Shown here piece by piece: positions 1 through 5,868 of a stretch of DNA of 8,533 bases. The DNA lies in NCBI GenBank assembly GCA_964412395.1, contig CAYPOY010000224.1, positions 1-8,533 on the forward strand, given 5' to 3'. The stretch's first letter is position 1, and the number at the start of each line of letters is the position of its first letter. The DNA comes from CAYPOY01 sp964412395 (GTDB taxonomy: Bacteria > Chloroflexota > Anaerolineae > B4-G1). Made by a program: the position numbers and the translations under genes. Under the pieces are notes generated by a model, which did no database searches, was not told the origin of the DNA, and saw nothing but the letters and a program-made list of their open reading frames with translations.

Positions 1-14
1 TCAGTTTTTGCGCT

Positions 15-77
15 CCAGGAAACATCTCGCTCCTGGTTGCGCAACCGTTACGCTAATGCTGCACCCACAGCATTAGC
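15..77. repeat. Cluster of inverted repeats at the end of the hypothetical gene
   Basis: Three structures sit close together: a perfect 10-bp inverted repeat with a 6-base loop (52-61 and 68-77, GCTAATGCTG/CAGCATTAGC), a perfect 12-bp palindrome GGTTGCGCAACC (35-46), and CCAGGA/TCCTGG arms (15-20, 31-36). The first lies inside the last codons of the 341-aa gene, whose stop TAA is at 48-50. On the minus strand no T-run follows, so a classic terminator is unlikely. It could be the edge of a mobile or repeat element extending left of the window. Confidence 0.6.
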
Positions 78-1073
78 TACTACGGGCCATGGTTTGCCTC
101 GGACTTGGGCACTTGACGGCTGGATTGCCTGGAAGTACCAGATAAGGATTAAGTTAAACACCTCATCCCACGGTGAAATGCTTAGCATTCGGTCAAGCGC
201 AGTGAAACAGCGCATATACGTTCCAAGGTCACTATCCATAGTGATCCAAGAAGTTCCCAGTTGTTCAAGGGGAGTAGTTTCGTACGCTAAAACGGTTGCT
301 GCGAATTCCAAATCTGTTTCGCTTTGTCGAACCCCTTTGATGAATAGAGGGCCGAGATACCCACCATTGGCAAATGACAAAAGACGGCTCAATATATTGA
401 GGCGCTCTTGTGCTTCGCCCATCGTAAGAGTCGGGGTTTCCGTCATTTTTCTCGACTTACTCTCATCATCTTTGGGATGGTAGAGCCGCCCAACTGTGGT
501 GATAAGTGTACCAATATTGCTTTGATTCGATGCGAGCCAGGTAAGAGCTTCTTGTCTTGTCTCTAAACCGATGTTCCAAGTGTTGTCTATTGACACTGTT
601 ATGAGCCGCCCTTCAGTAGCCTGGCCTGCGTCCCGACTTCCCTCTTTTCCCTCAACTTTTATCAATTTCTCTACCCATTTTTGCCCCTCTAAACTCTTTT
701 CTTGAAATCGAGCATTGAGCAGGTAAAATGTAAAGGAGTGAAATCGGTTGTCTAAATCGCCGTAGTGCACCTGCCTAGCAGCCCCTCCCAATGATACGCG
801 TGGTTGTCCAACAACAGTACCCCAACCTTGCCGGCCTACATATGGCTCCTCTATAGAAAACCAGCTTCCAACAAGAGGATTTTCTAATTTACGTCGTGCT
901 TTCTTTGGCTCACATGCCATATCTCCGAGAGTCTCAAACTCCCAGGTGATGCGCGGCGATGGATAGACTTGTAAATCGGCATGCAAGCACCCAACACAAT
1001 CGCCAGATTTGGCGATGTTGTTGTACAATTTGACCTTTTGCTTCAATAGTAAATCTGTAGGCTTAGGTAGCAT
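48..1073 (-). CDS. Hypothetical protein, low-GC, probably 3'-truncated
   Basis: I cannot assign this 341-aa protein with confidence. It has no signal peptide or clear membrane segment. A CVGC motif (26-29) followed by H31 could bind metal but has no visible partner motif. The stretch LSRLLSFANGGYLGPLF, later TSWITM, then FNLILIWYFQA recalls the middle of an uncharacterised family, often found in accessory regions, whose members continue with an all-helical C-terminal domain. Here homology seems to fade after about residue 318 and the protein ends in SSAQVRGKPWPVVANAVGAALA-like sequence at a perfect inverted repeat, suggesting truncation. GC is about 47% in the two 60-base lines I counted, against 68% in a counted etfA line, which suggests transfer. 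The start at 1073 has a weak AGGA eight bases upstream. A 13-codon frame (1104 to 1063) overlaps the start. Confidence 0.65.
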   Translation of the reverse strand: MLPKPTDLLLKQKVKLYNNIAKSGDCVGCLHADLQVYPSPRITWEFETLGDMACEPKKARRKLENPLVGSWFSIEEPYVGRQGWGTVVGQPRVSLGGAARQVHYGDLDNRFHSFTFYLLNARFQEKSLEGQKWVEKLIKVEGKEGSRDAGQATEGRLITVSIDNTWNIGLETRQEALTWLASNQSNIGTLITTVGRLYHPKDDESKSRKMTETPTLTMGEAQERLNILSRLLSFANGGYLGPLFIKGVRQSETDLEFAATVLAYETTPLEQLGTSWITMDSDLGTYMRCFTALDRMLSISPWDEVFNLILIWYFQAIQPSSAQVRGKPWPVVANAVGAALA

Positions 1074-1207
1074 ATAGAGTTTCCTGGAGTTCTTGCTTCT
1101 TCATGCTCCATCATTTGACATGTCAGATCGCCTAACTCTAACAGCGAATCGCTCAGGCTGCCATCAACGTGCTATCCAGCGTGCCGCTGGGCACGTCGAT
1201 GCTGCCA

Positions 1208-1393
1208 TCACTTGTCAACCGTCACCGTCACGCGCAGGCGCTCAGGGAGGTCGCCGCCAGTCAGCTTGCGCAGCGCCCACTGTTGAACGTAGAGCGTGCC
1301 AATGATCGGCGGGCCGTCGCTGGCCTCTTCCTGGTAGCGGCGAGTGTTCCTGGTGTCCTTCTCGACTTTGAATGTCAGTTCCAGTTTGTCCAT
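1208..1393 (-). CDS. Conserved small protein of unknown function, 61 aa
   Basis: The product has the pattern LELTFKVEKDTRNTRRYQEE, then PPIIGTLYVQQWAL, and ends in a strand-like LRVTVTV tail. I recall a family of uncharacterised small proteins with the same K-(E/D)-T-x-N-T-x-R-Y-x-E and IGTLY(V/I) motifs, so I think it is real, but I know no function. It looks like one all-beta domain with no signal peptide or membrane segment. The start is well supported: AGGAGG at 1403-1408 lies nine bases before the ATG at 1391-1393. It follows the antitoxin-like gene by 44 bp, so the two may be co-transcribed. A small 6-bp stem with a 4-base loop (1180-1195) lies just after its stop without a T-tract. Confidence 0.7.
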   Translation of the reverse strand: MDKLELTFKVEKDTRNTRRYQEEASDGPPIIGTLYVQQWALRKLTGGDLPERLRVTVTVDK

Positions 1394-1437
1394 TGCTTGA
1401 TGCCTCCTGTGGTCTGTGGGGGGTGTCGGTCATGGGT

Positions 1438-1680
1438 TTAGTGCTTCAACCGTGGTTGGTCATCCTTATACAACCCCTCATCTTCTGGTGCGTAACTGTT
1501 CAGGAATGCGCTATGGCTGCGGATCGGTGTGGGGAGGGGGTGTATTGTGATGGGCCATCGCCCTGCGTCCACCTGGGCGATCAACGATTTCGGCAAGGTT
1601 AGCTTTTCGCCGGGTTCAAGCTCGATTTCGTAGGTCAAGCTGACCAGACTGTCTTTCACATCAAGCACCTTCTGATGCAT
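1438..1680 (-). CDS. Small antitoxin-like protein (tentative)
   Basis: The frame encodes 80 residues from the ATG at 1678-1680; a TTG at 1731 would add 17 residues of unremarkable sequence, and neither start has a strong Shine-Dalgarno sequence. The middle reads LTYEIELEPGEKLTLPKSL, then QVDAGRWPITI, which resembles the single beta-rich domain of small AbrB-like or similar antitoxins. The tail HSAFLNSYAPEDEGLY is acidic and aromatic, like the toxin-neutralising tails I recall from small antitoxins paired with PIN-type nucleases. That assignment is from memory and weak. No PIN, MazF or RelE gene is adjacent: the next gene, 44 bp downstream, is a 61-aa conserved small protein. It may be an orphan antitoxin left after loss of the toxin, or unrelated. 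Confidence 0.5.
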   Translation of the reverse strand: MHQKVLDVKDSLVSLTYEIELEPGEKLTLPKSLIAQVDAGRWPITIHPLPTPIRSHSAFLNSYAPEDEGLYKDDQPRLKH

Positions 1681-1821
1681 CACTTGCCAAGAGACGACCT
1701 CGAATGAGGAAACATACGACGATTCTACCAACTACGCCGTTTACGCCACGGTCAGCCTCGCCTCCAGCGTGCCGGTGCTGCTGTGGATGGTGGCCCGCCC
1801 AAGTTCTATATGCGCCCCTCT

Positions 1822-1884
1822 GAGGCAATTATCGTACAACCGGGAGGCAGTTATCGCACAACTCAGAGCAAGTTACTGCATGAG
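1822..1884. repeat. 22-bp period tandem repeat, two good copies and one decayed
   Basis: A 19-bp core at 1822-1840 recurs at 1844-1862 with two or three changes (GAGGCA(A/G)TTATCG(T/C)ACAAC) and again at 1866-1884 in diverged form (about 12 of 19 positions). Starts are exactly 22 bp apart. The unit is not a multiple of three, so it is not a peptide repeat. It lies in the gap between the zinc-finger remnant and the antitoxin-like gene. Confidence 0.6.
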
Positions 1885-1908
1885 GCGGCTCCAGTTGTCG
1901 TATGATCA

Positions 1909-1936
1909 GATTTGGAGATTTGTAAATCCGCCAATC
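1909..1936. repeat. Imperfect hairpin downstream of the zinc-finger remnant
   Basis: Two 13-bp arms (1909-1921 and 1924-1936) match at 10 of 13 positions as an inverted repeat, separated by GT. The sequence is AT-rich relative to its surroundings (GATTT/AAATC pairs). The T-tract expected of an intrinsic terminator is absent. It may be filler or a weak transcript-end structure. Confidence 0.4.
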
Positions 1937-1958
1937 TTAAATCCCACCATCCCTGTGC

Positions 1959-2129
1959 TCATGCTGGCATCCCAACAACCTGCACCTGGAGTTGTTCTTT
2001 GACAACAAGGCCGCTCGATTCTAACAACTGGTCTATAGTATCCAACGTTGTGGCGTGATAATAACGCTCGCCACATTCCCGGCAAACCTCGGCTTCTACG
2101 TCGTCCACGATGTAGAGCCTCCCCCTCAT
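1959..2129 (-). pseudogene. YgiT/MqsA-type zinc-finger remnant, N-terminus missing
   Basis: A 56-codon frame from ATG at 2127-2129 to TGA at 1959-1961 reads RLYIVDDVEAEVCRECGERYY and then TLDTIDQLLESSGLVVKEQL. The V-x-x-V-C-x-x-C-G-E-x-Y block is the second half of YgiT-type zinc-finger domains, which bind zinc with two CxxC pairs and are found in MqsA-like antitoxins. Here only C16 and C19 are present; the first CxxC pair and preceding strands are absent. An in-frame TAG lies just upstream of the ATG, none of the three frames further upstream supplies a CxxC, and there is no Shine-Dalgarno at a proper distance. I therefore read it as a 5'-truncated remnant, not a working gene. No partner toxin gene is visible beside it. 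Confidence 0.55.
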
Positions 2130-2601
2130 CCTTATCTACCGGTCCTTGCAGCGTGGGGAGTATAGGGCTGATTGTGGGTTGTGTCAAGCCTGCGGAGTCC
2201 GCCGTTTCCACCGACTGGGGTGTCGCCGGGCTGAAGGGGGCGCTGGCTCAGTGGATCGGGGGGTGTCCTGGAGAGTCATTTTCCCCCGATGCAGAGCGAC
2301 CGCAGGGCAATGCAGAGTCATTCCCAGTCCCCACGCGGCGACAATAGTACCCGCCGCCCCACTTGCTTCACCTCGACCGGTGCCAGCGGGCGAAAAACGC
2401 GGGGCCTGTCCTGAGCGGAACCGAAGGGCCGTGGACTAGTCTTGCGGCGAAATGGCGCATGCCATTGTTAGGTTTTTTGCCCCTCCAGTCGCCGCACCTG
2501 GACTGGCGTGAGTGACACTCTCAAGGAAAAACACCCATCTCCGCCAGTGTAGAGCACTCCCTCGAGGTGCCGGGCATCCTGGGGCTTCTGGAAAAATCCC
2601 C
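2130..2601. other. Gene-poor GC-rich stretch with repeat fragments
   Basis: No open frame here shows a recognisable protein or a good ribosome binding site. Just downstream of etfA, about 2564-2580, is the word GAGGTGCCGGGCATCC, which looks like one arm of a hairpin whose partner arm is absent. At 2485-2506 a CCAGTC/GACTGG inverted repeat with a 10-bp loop sits beside a T6 run at 2473-2478. The Ts lie downstream of the hairpin in minus-strand reading only as A residues, so it is not an intrinsic terminator for etfA. Around 2265-2330, GAGTCATT and ATGCAGAG words recur. The stretch looks like degenerate intergenic sequence. Confidence 0.5.
2403..2430. repeat. REP-like GGCC-bounded repeat (CTGTCCTGAGC type)
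   Basis: The segment begins GGCCTGTCCTGAGC and ends CGAAGGGCC, bounded by GGCC at both ends. It resembles a dispersed repeat of the form CCTGTCCTGAGC...CGAAGGG that I recall from many environmental genomes. Only one copy is in the window, so the repeat status rests on memory, not on internal evidence. Confidence 0.35.
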
Positions 2602-3681
2602 TTACGAAAGCGCCTCCAGCAGCGCCGGCAATACCTCCTGCGGGTCTGCCTCCAGGCACAGGTCGGCTACCTGGAAGATGGGGGCATCGGGGTCGGGGTG
2701 GATGGCGACGATGAACTTGGCCCCCTCAATGGCGGCGTTGTGGAACGTGTCACCCCGGATGCCCACCGCCACGTACACCTGCGGTGCAACTGTCACCCCG
2801 CGCACGTCCACAATCTGCCCGGGGCCGATCCAGCCCGCGTCCCGCGCCCCCCGGTCGCCGGCCACCTGGCCACCTAATGCCGCCGCCAACTGTTTGACCA
2901 TCTCGAAGGCTTCGGCGAGCTCAGCCGAGCCGCCCCCCGCCTGCCGCCCGGCCGCCACGATCATCGAGGCTTGAGCAAGTGGCACCGGGGGCGGCTCAAA
3001 GCCCTCGGCCGGCCCCAGCACACGCACGGCCGGCTCCACCGGCTCCACATCCAGCGTCGTGGGCTCCCCTTTGCGGTAGGGATCGAGGAACGGTGCGGGG
3101 AAAGCCCCCGGCTCCACAGTGAGAAACTGCGGCCGTGCCTCGGAGCAGGCGGCGATCTCGAAATATTCACCGCCGTATATCGGGAAGGTAGCCTGTACCG
3201 TCCGGGTGGTCTCGTCCAGGCTGGCCGCCGTCACGTGCTCGATCAGGCCGCCGCCGGTGCGCTGCGCCAGCCTCGGTGCCAGTTCCTGCCCCTGAGCGGT
3301 GGCCCCGAAGATTACCACTTCTGGCTGCTCCGCCTCAACGAGATCGGATAGCACCTTCAGGTAGGGCTCCAACGCAAACTGAGCCAGCGAGGGATGGTCG
3401 GCTACGCGGACCCCGTCGGCCCCGGCCTGGTAGAGGGTCTGTGCCAGACTCGTGGTGAGCTCCGTCGAACCATCGGTCACGTCCTCGCCCAGCAGGACCC
3501 CGTAGACGTAGGCCCCCAGCGCGTCGGCCAGGGTGCGGGCCGCGCCCAGCGCCTCCAGCGTCACCGGTGCCACCGTGCCATTCACGACGTCGGCTACGAC
3601 CCAGATGCCACCGCCTCCGCCCGCGGCCTCGGTGACCTCTTCCTGTTGTGCCATCAGCAGGTCAAGATATGAAGCGTCCAT
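2602..3681 (-). CDS. etfA: Electron-transfer flavoprotein alpha subunit, divergent FAD motif
   Basis: The 359-aa product is ETF alpha, which carries the redox FAD at its C-terminal domain and pairs with the beta subunit. After a non-homologous start (about 1-25, including GGGGG at 21-25), domain I begins at IWVVADVVNG. The C-terminal FAD domain runs from about 240: MIVAAGR, DRGARDAGW (276-284), VAVGIRG (304-310) and IHPDPDAPIFQVADLCL (327-343), the last being highly diagnostic. The usual QVGQTG loop is replaced by QIVDVRGV (289-296), putting Arg (R294) where human ETF alpha has Thr266, and GISGA..QH is GIRGDTFH with the His (H314) kept. These changes suggest a distinct ETF subgroup rather than a broken gene, since flanking FAD residues such as R277 remain. 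It is the last gene of the cluster; no clear terminator follows. Confidence 0.94.
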   Translation of the reverse strand: MDASYLDLLMAQQEEVTEAAGGGGGIWVVADVVNGTVAPVTLEALGAARTLADALGAYVYGVLLGEDVTDGSTELTTSLAQTLYQAGADGVRVADHPSLAQFALEPYLKVLSDLVEAEQPEVVIFGATAQGQELAPRLAQRTGGGLIEHVTAASLDETTRTVQATFPIYGGEYFEIAACSEARPQFLTVEPGAFPAPFLDPYRKGEPTTLDVEPVEPAVRVLGPAEGFEPPPVPLAQASMIVAAGRQAGGGSAELAEAFEMVKQLAAALGGQVAGDRGARDAGWIGPGQIVDVRGVTVAPQVYVAVGIRGDTFHNAAIEGAKFIVAIHPDPDAPIFQVADLCLEADPQEVLPALLEALS

Positions 3682-3688
3682 CGGAGTC

Positions 3689-3694
3689 CCTCCT
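3689..3694 (-). promoter_or_regulatory. Shine-Dalgarno of etfA abutting the etfB stop
   Basis: AGGAGG on the minus strand is seven bases upstream of the ATG at 3679-3681 and directly follows the etfB stop codon TAA (reading TAAAGGAGG). It identifies the ATG as the etfA start over an in-frame GTG at 3700-3702 that would overlap etfB and has no site of its own. The arrangement predicts translational coupling of the two ETF subunits, which form a 1:1 heterodimer. Confidence 0.8.
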
Positions 3695-4615
3695 TTACCC
3701 ACGCACTTGTTGCCGGAGCGCGTCGGCCACTGCCTGGGCCATCTCCTCGGGTGTGCCGCTCACGCGCACCCCTCGCTCCCGCTCCGGTGGGAAGTCCTGC
3801 CCGCGCCGCTCCAGGAGGGGCTTCAGGGCATCCGCTTCCACCAGGTCGGCCACGTCCCACCGTTCTACCGCGTCCTCTGCACGATAGATGTTGATAAGGC
3901 GCGCACCGTCGGGATAGCGGGGCTTGAGCGCCCCTGGCAGGACTGTGACGACAGCCGGCAGATCCGTCTCGACGGTCGCGTAGCCCCCCCCTCTGTCCCC
4001 CCCCACGCGGGGGGGAGGAGGCGGCGGCAATGGAGACCATGGCTGATGCCTGTCCCCCCCCACGCGGGGGGGAGGAGTCTTTCCCCACCTGCGACCCGGC
4101 GCCAGCACCCTGTCCCCCCCCACGCGGGGGGTAGGAGCTTGAAGGACTGCCTGCACCTTCCCGTCAGTCGCCTCCACCTGCCAGGCGCCGACAATTTGGG
4201 GCCAGCCCAGGGCTTCTGCCAGCCGGGGACCCAGTTGGCCCTGCCTGGTGTCCAGCGTGGTCGCGCCAGCCAGAACCAGGTCCGCCCCTCCCAGCCGCTC
4301 CACCGCTGCCGCCAGCACCCGGGCCATGACCGCGTCATCGGCCCCCTTGAACCCGTCGCCGGTCAGGTAGACCGCGCGGTCTGCGCCAGCGGCCAGCGCC
4401 TGGCGAAGCACGTCGTCGTCAGGCAGCGGGCCCCGTGGGAGGGCCACCACCTCGGCGCCGGTGGCGTCTTTGATGCGCAACGCCGCTTCCAGCGCGCACC
4501 TATCGGCCGGATTGACGAGGTATTCCTCACGGTTGATAAAGATACGGCCCCGCCGCCGGTTGACCACAATGCCGCTGGGGTCGAGAACTCGTCCGACTAA
4601 AACGATTATTCGCAT
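3695..4615 (-). CDS. etfB: Electron-transfer flavoprotein beta subunit with repeat-derived insert
   Basis: The 306-aa product is about 50 residues longer than a usual ETF beta (about 250-260). Family features include the N-terminal strand RIIVLVGRVLDP (2-13), NPADRCALEAAL (35-46), the ALAAGADRAVYL segment (73-84), the nucleotide-binding block LDTRQGQLGPRLAEALGWPQ (121-140) and LPAVVTV with RYPD (219-236). The subunit normally binds AMP, or a second flavin in bifurcating ETFs, and pairs with ETF alpha to carry electrons from acyl-CoA dehydrogenases. Residues about 160-209 are not ETF sequence; they come from three in-frame GC-palindromic repeats and form Pro/Gly/Arg-rich PPPRVGGDR units. Normal ETF homology resumes on both sides in the same frame (DGKVQAVLQ before, GGYATVETDLP after). 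The usual KQVP motif is altered to GRVLDP. The stop TAA (3695-3697) abuts the etfA Shine-Dalgarno sequence. Confidence 0.93.
   Translation of the reverse strand: MRIIVLVGRVLDPSGIVVNRRRGRIFINREEYLVNPADRCALEAALRIKDATGAEVVALPRGPLPDDDVLRQALAAGADRAVYLTGDGFKGADDAVMARVLAAAVERLGGADLVLAGATTLDTRQGQLGPRLAEALGWPQIVGAWQVEATDGKVQAVLQAPTPRVGGDRVLAPGRRWGKTPPPRVGGDRHQPWSPLPPPPPPRVGGDRGGGYATVETDLPAVVTVLPGALKPRYPDGARLINIYRAEDAVERWDVADLVEADALKPLLERRGQDFPPERERGVRVSGTPEEMAQAVADALRQQVRG
3993..4137. repeat. Three in-frame 28-bp GC-palindromic repeats inside etfB
   Basis: Units occupy 3993-4020, 4050-4077 and 4110-4137. Each reads CTGT, eight C, ACGC, seven G (six in the third), then an AGGAG tail. The first two are identical over 28 bp; the third differs by one base (T for G at 4132). 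Spacers of 29 and 32 bp differ in sequence. Unit starts are 57 and 60 bp apart, both multiples of three, so every copy is read in the same minus-strand frame as PPPRVGGDR (PTPRVGGDR in the third). A second C8/CTCT stretch at about 3984-3993 extends the first copy outward, as in the ACAD1 element. It is not a CRISPR array, because it lies within a conserved coding frame. Confidence 0.95.
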
Positions 4616-4689
4616 AGTTCATTCTCCTGTACCGCGTCTTGCGCCCCTGCTCCTTTGCGACCTTGCGACCTGCTCCCCTTGCTCCCTTG
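4616..4689. repeat. Short low-complexity linker between ACAD2 and etfB
   Basis: This 74-bp spacer contains direct repeats: TTGCGACC occurs twice in tandem (4655-4662, 4663-4670) and TGCTCC-type words recur between about 4648 and 4686. No terminator hairpin with a T-tract is visible, so read-through into etfB is expected. Near etfB, AGGAGA at about 4623-4628 lies seven bases before its ATG and serves as the ribosome binding site. An out-of-frame ATG in the same short stretch gives no plausible protein. Confidence 0.5.
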
Positions 4690-5856
4690 CTACGGTCGAA
4701 TCCGCACGCCGTGCTGGCGGAAGATGTTGCTGGCGATGACGATACGCTGGATCTCGTTGGTGCCCTCGAAGATTTCGGAGATGCGGGCGTCGCGGAAGTT
4801 GCGCTCGATGGGAAAGTCCCGCGTGTAGCCCAGCCCGCCGTGGATCTGCAGCGCCACGTCAATGGCCCGGGAGGCCACCTCGGAGCCGTACAACTTGCAC
4901 ATCGCCGCCAGTTGAGTGAATGGCTGGCCGGTATCTACCATCCAGGCCACCCGGTAGACCAGGCTGCGTAGGGCTTCGATCTCGGTGGCCATGTTCGCGA
5001 TCATCCACTGCACCGACTGCTTGTGGGCCAGGGCGACGCCGAACTGCTTGCGGGTCTTGGCCCAGTGGACGGACGCCTCCAGCGCTGCCTGGGCCCCACC
5101 CAGGCAAGCCGCGCCCAGCGTCAGCCGACCCACGTCAAGCGTCTTCATGAAACTGATGAACCCCTCTCCCACTTTGCCTAGCACGTTCTCATGTGGCACC
5201 CGCACGTCCTCGAAGATCAGTTCCGCCGTGGAACTGCCCCGGATGCCCATCTTGTTCTCGTGGGTGCCCACCTTGAAACCGGGTGTGCCAGCCTCAACGA
5301 TGAAGGCAGTCATGCCACCACGGGCACCCAGCGTCGGGTCAGTGACCGCCATGACGGTCACGATGTCGGCGAAACTGCCGTTGGTGTTGAATGTCTTGGT
5401 GCCATTGAGAACCCATTCGTTCCCGTCCTGCACGGCGCAGGTACGGATCGCGGCGGCGTCGGAGCCAGCATCGGCCTCGGTCAGCACGAAGGCGGCGAGC
5501 TTTTCCCCTCGCGCCAGGGGCATCAGGTATTTCTGTTTCTGCTCCTCGGTGCCATCCAGGTAAACTGACATAGCGCCAATGCCGATGTGAGCGCCGACGT
5601 TGGTCGCCGTGGAGGTGCAGACCCGGCCCAATTCCTCCATCAGGATGCAGTAGCCGGTCTCACCGGCCCCCATCCCGCCGTACTTTTGCGGGAAGCAGAC
5701 ACCCAGCAGGCCGATCTTGGCCATTTTCCGCAGCGTCTCGAAAGGCACCCGTCCCTCGCGATCGATCTCCATCGCCAGGGGGGCTACCTCATTCTCGGCG
5801 AACTCCCGTACCAACCGCCGCAGGGCGACGTGTTCAGGCGCAAATGTGAAATCCAT
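4690..5856 (-). CDS. Acyl-CoA dehydrogenase ACAD2 (butyryl/short-chain type)
   Basis: The 388-aa product is a standard-length acyl-CoA dehydrogenase. It shows the first family signature VLTEADAGSD at about 124-133, NGTKTF at 151-156, the FAD-contact RKQFG at about 269-273, the second signature QIHGGLGYTRDF (337-348) and the catalytic motif IFEGTNEIQR, with E364 as the predicted base. This pattern matches the short-chain, butyryl-CoA or glutaryl-type branch rather than the isovaleryl/long-chain branch. Glutaryl-CoA dehydrogenase is less likely, but substrate cannot be fixed from motifs alone. It would oxidise acyl-CoA to 2-enoyl-CoA with FAD and reduce the ETF. The start at 5856 is preferred over 5877 because of the Shine-Dalgarno sequence at 5863-5868. 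ACAD1 ends 10 bp upstream and etfB begins 74 bp downstream. Confidence 0.95.
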   Translation of the reverse strand: MDFTFAPEHVALRRLVREFAENEVAPLAMEIDREGRVPFETLRKMAKIGLLGVCFPQKYGGMGAGETGYCILMEELGRVCTSTATNVGAHIGIGAMSVYLDGTEEQKQKYLMPLARGEKLAAFVLTEADAGSDAAAIRTCAVQDGNEWVLNGTKTFNTNGSFADIVTVMAVTDPTLGARGGMTAFIVEAGTPGFKVGTHENKMGIRGSSTAELIFEDVRVPHENVLGKVGEGFISFMKTLDVGRLTLGAACLGGAQAALEASVHWAKTRKQFGVALAHKQSVQWMIANMATEIEALRSLVYRVAWMVDTGQPFTQLAAMCKLYGSEVASRAIDVALQIHGGLGYTRDFPIERNFRDARISEIFEGTNEIQRIVIASNIFRQHGVRIRP

Positions 5857-5862
5857 CTCCCA

Positions 5863-5868
5863 CCTCCT
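5863..5868 (-). promoter_or_regulatory. Shine-Dalgarno of ACAD2 overlapping the ACAD1 stop
   Basis: AGGAGG on the minus strand lies six bases upstream of the ATG at 5854-5856 and decides the ACAD2 start; an in-frame upstream candidate at 5877 has no such site. The ACAD1 stop TAG (5867-5869) shares two bases with it. Ribosomes terminating on ACAD1 are thus placed at the ACAD2 initiation site, which predicts coupled and roughly equimolar synthesis. Confidence 0.8.

Noticed and set aside
1063..1104. A 13-codon leader peptide (MKKQELQETLYAT) before the hypothetical gene
   Set aside because: It overlaps the gene start in another frame, but such a short frame is easily met by chance and there is no attenuator structure to support it.
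1906..2211. Minus-strand 101-codon frame overlapping the zinc-finger remnant
   Set aside because: The alternative frame in the same DNA carries the recognisable CRECGE zinc-finger block; this one has no domain and low-complexity composition.
2473..2506. Intrinsic terminator for etfA (CCAGTC/GACTGG hairpin with T6 run)
   Set aside because: In the direction of transcription (minus strand) the run next to the hairpin is A, not T, and the hairpin is about 100 bp past the stop with a 10-base loop.
3679..3702. GTG at 3700-3702 as the etfA start
   Set aside because: It would overlap etfB and place the AGGAGG inside the gene; the ATG at 3679-3681 sits seven bases after that site.
3993..4137. A three-repeat CRISPR array (28-bp repeats, 29/32-bp spacers)
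   Set aside because: It lies in frame inside etfB with conserved ETF sequence on both sides, the repeat is homopolymeric, and there are no cas genes or leader in the window.
3533..4600. Long plus-strand open frame of 355 codons opposite etfA/etfB
   Set aside because: It is antisense to two clearly conserved genes; long open frames on the opposite strand are expected in GC-rich coding DNA, and the product is not recognisable.
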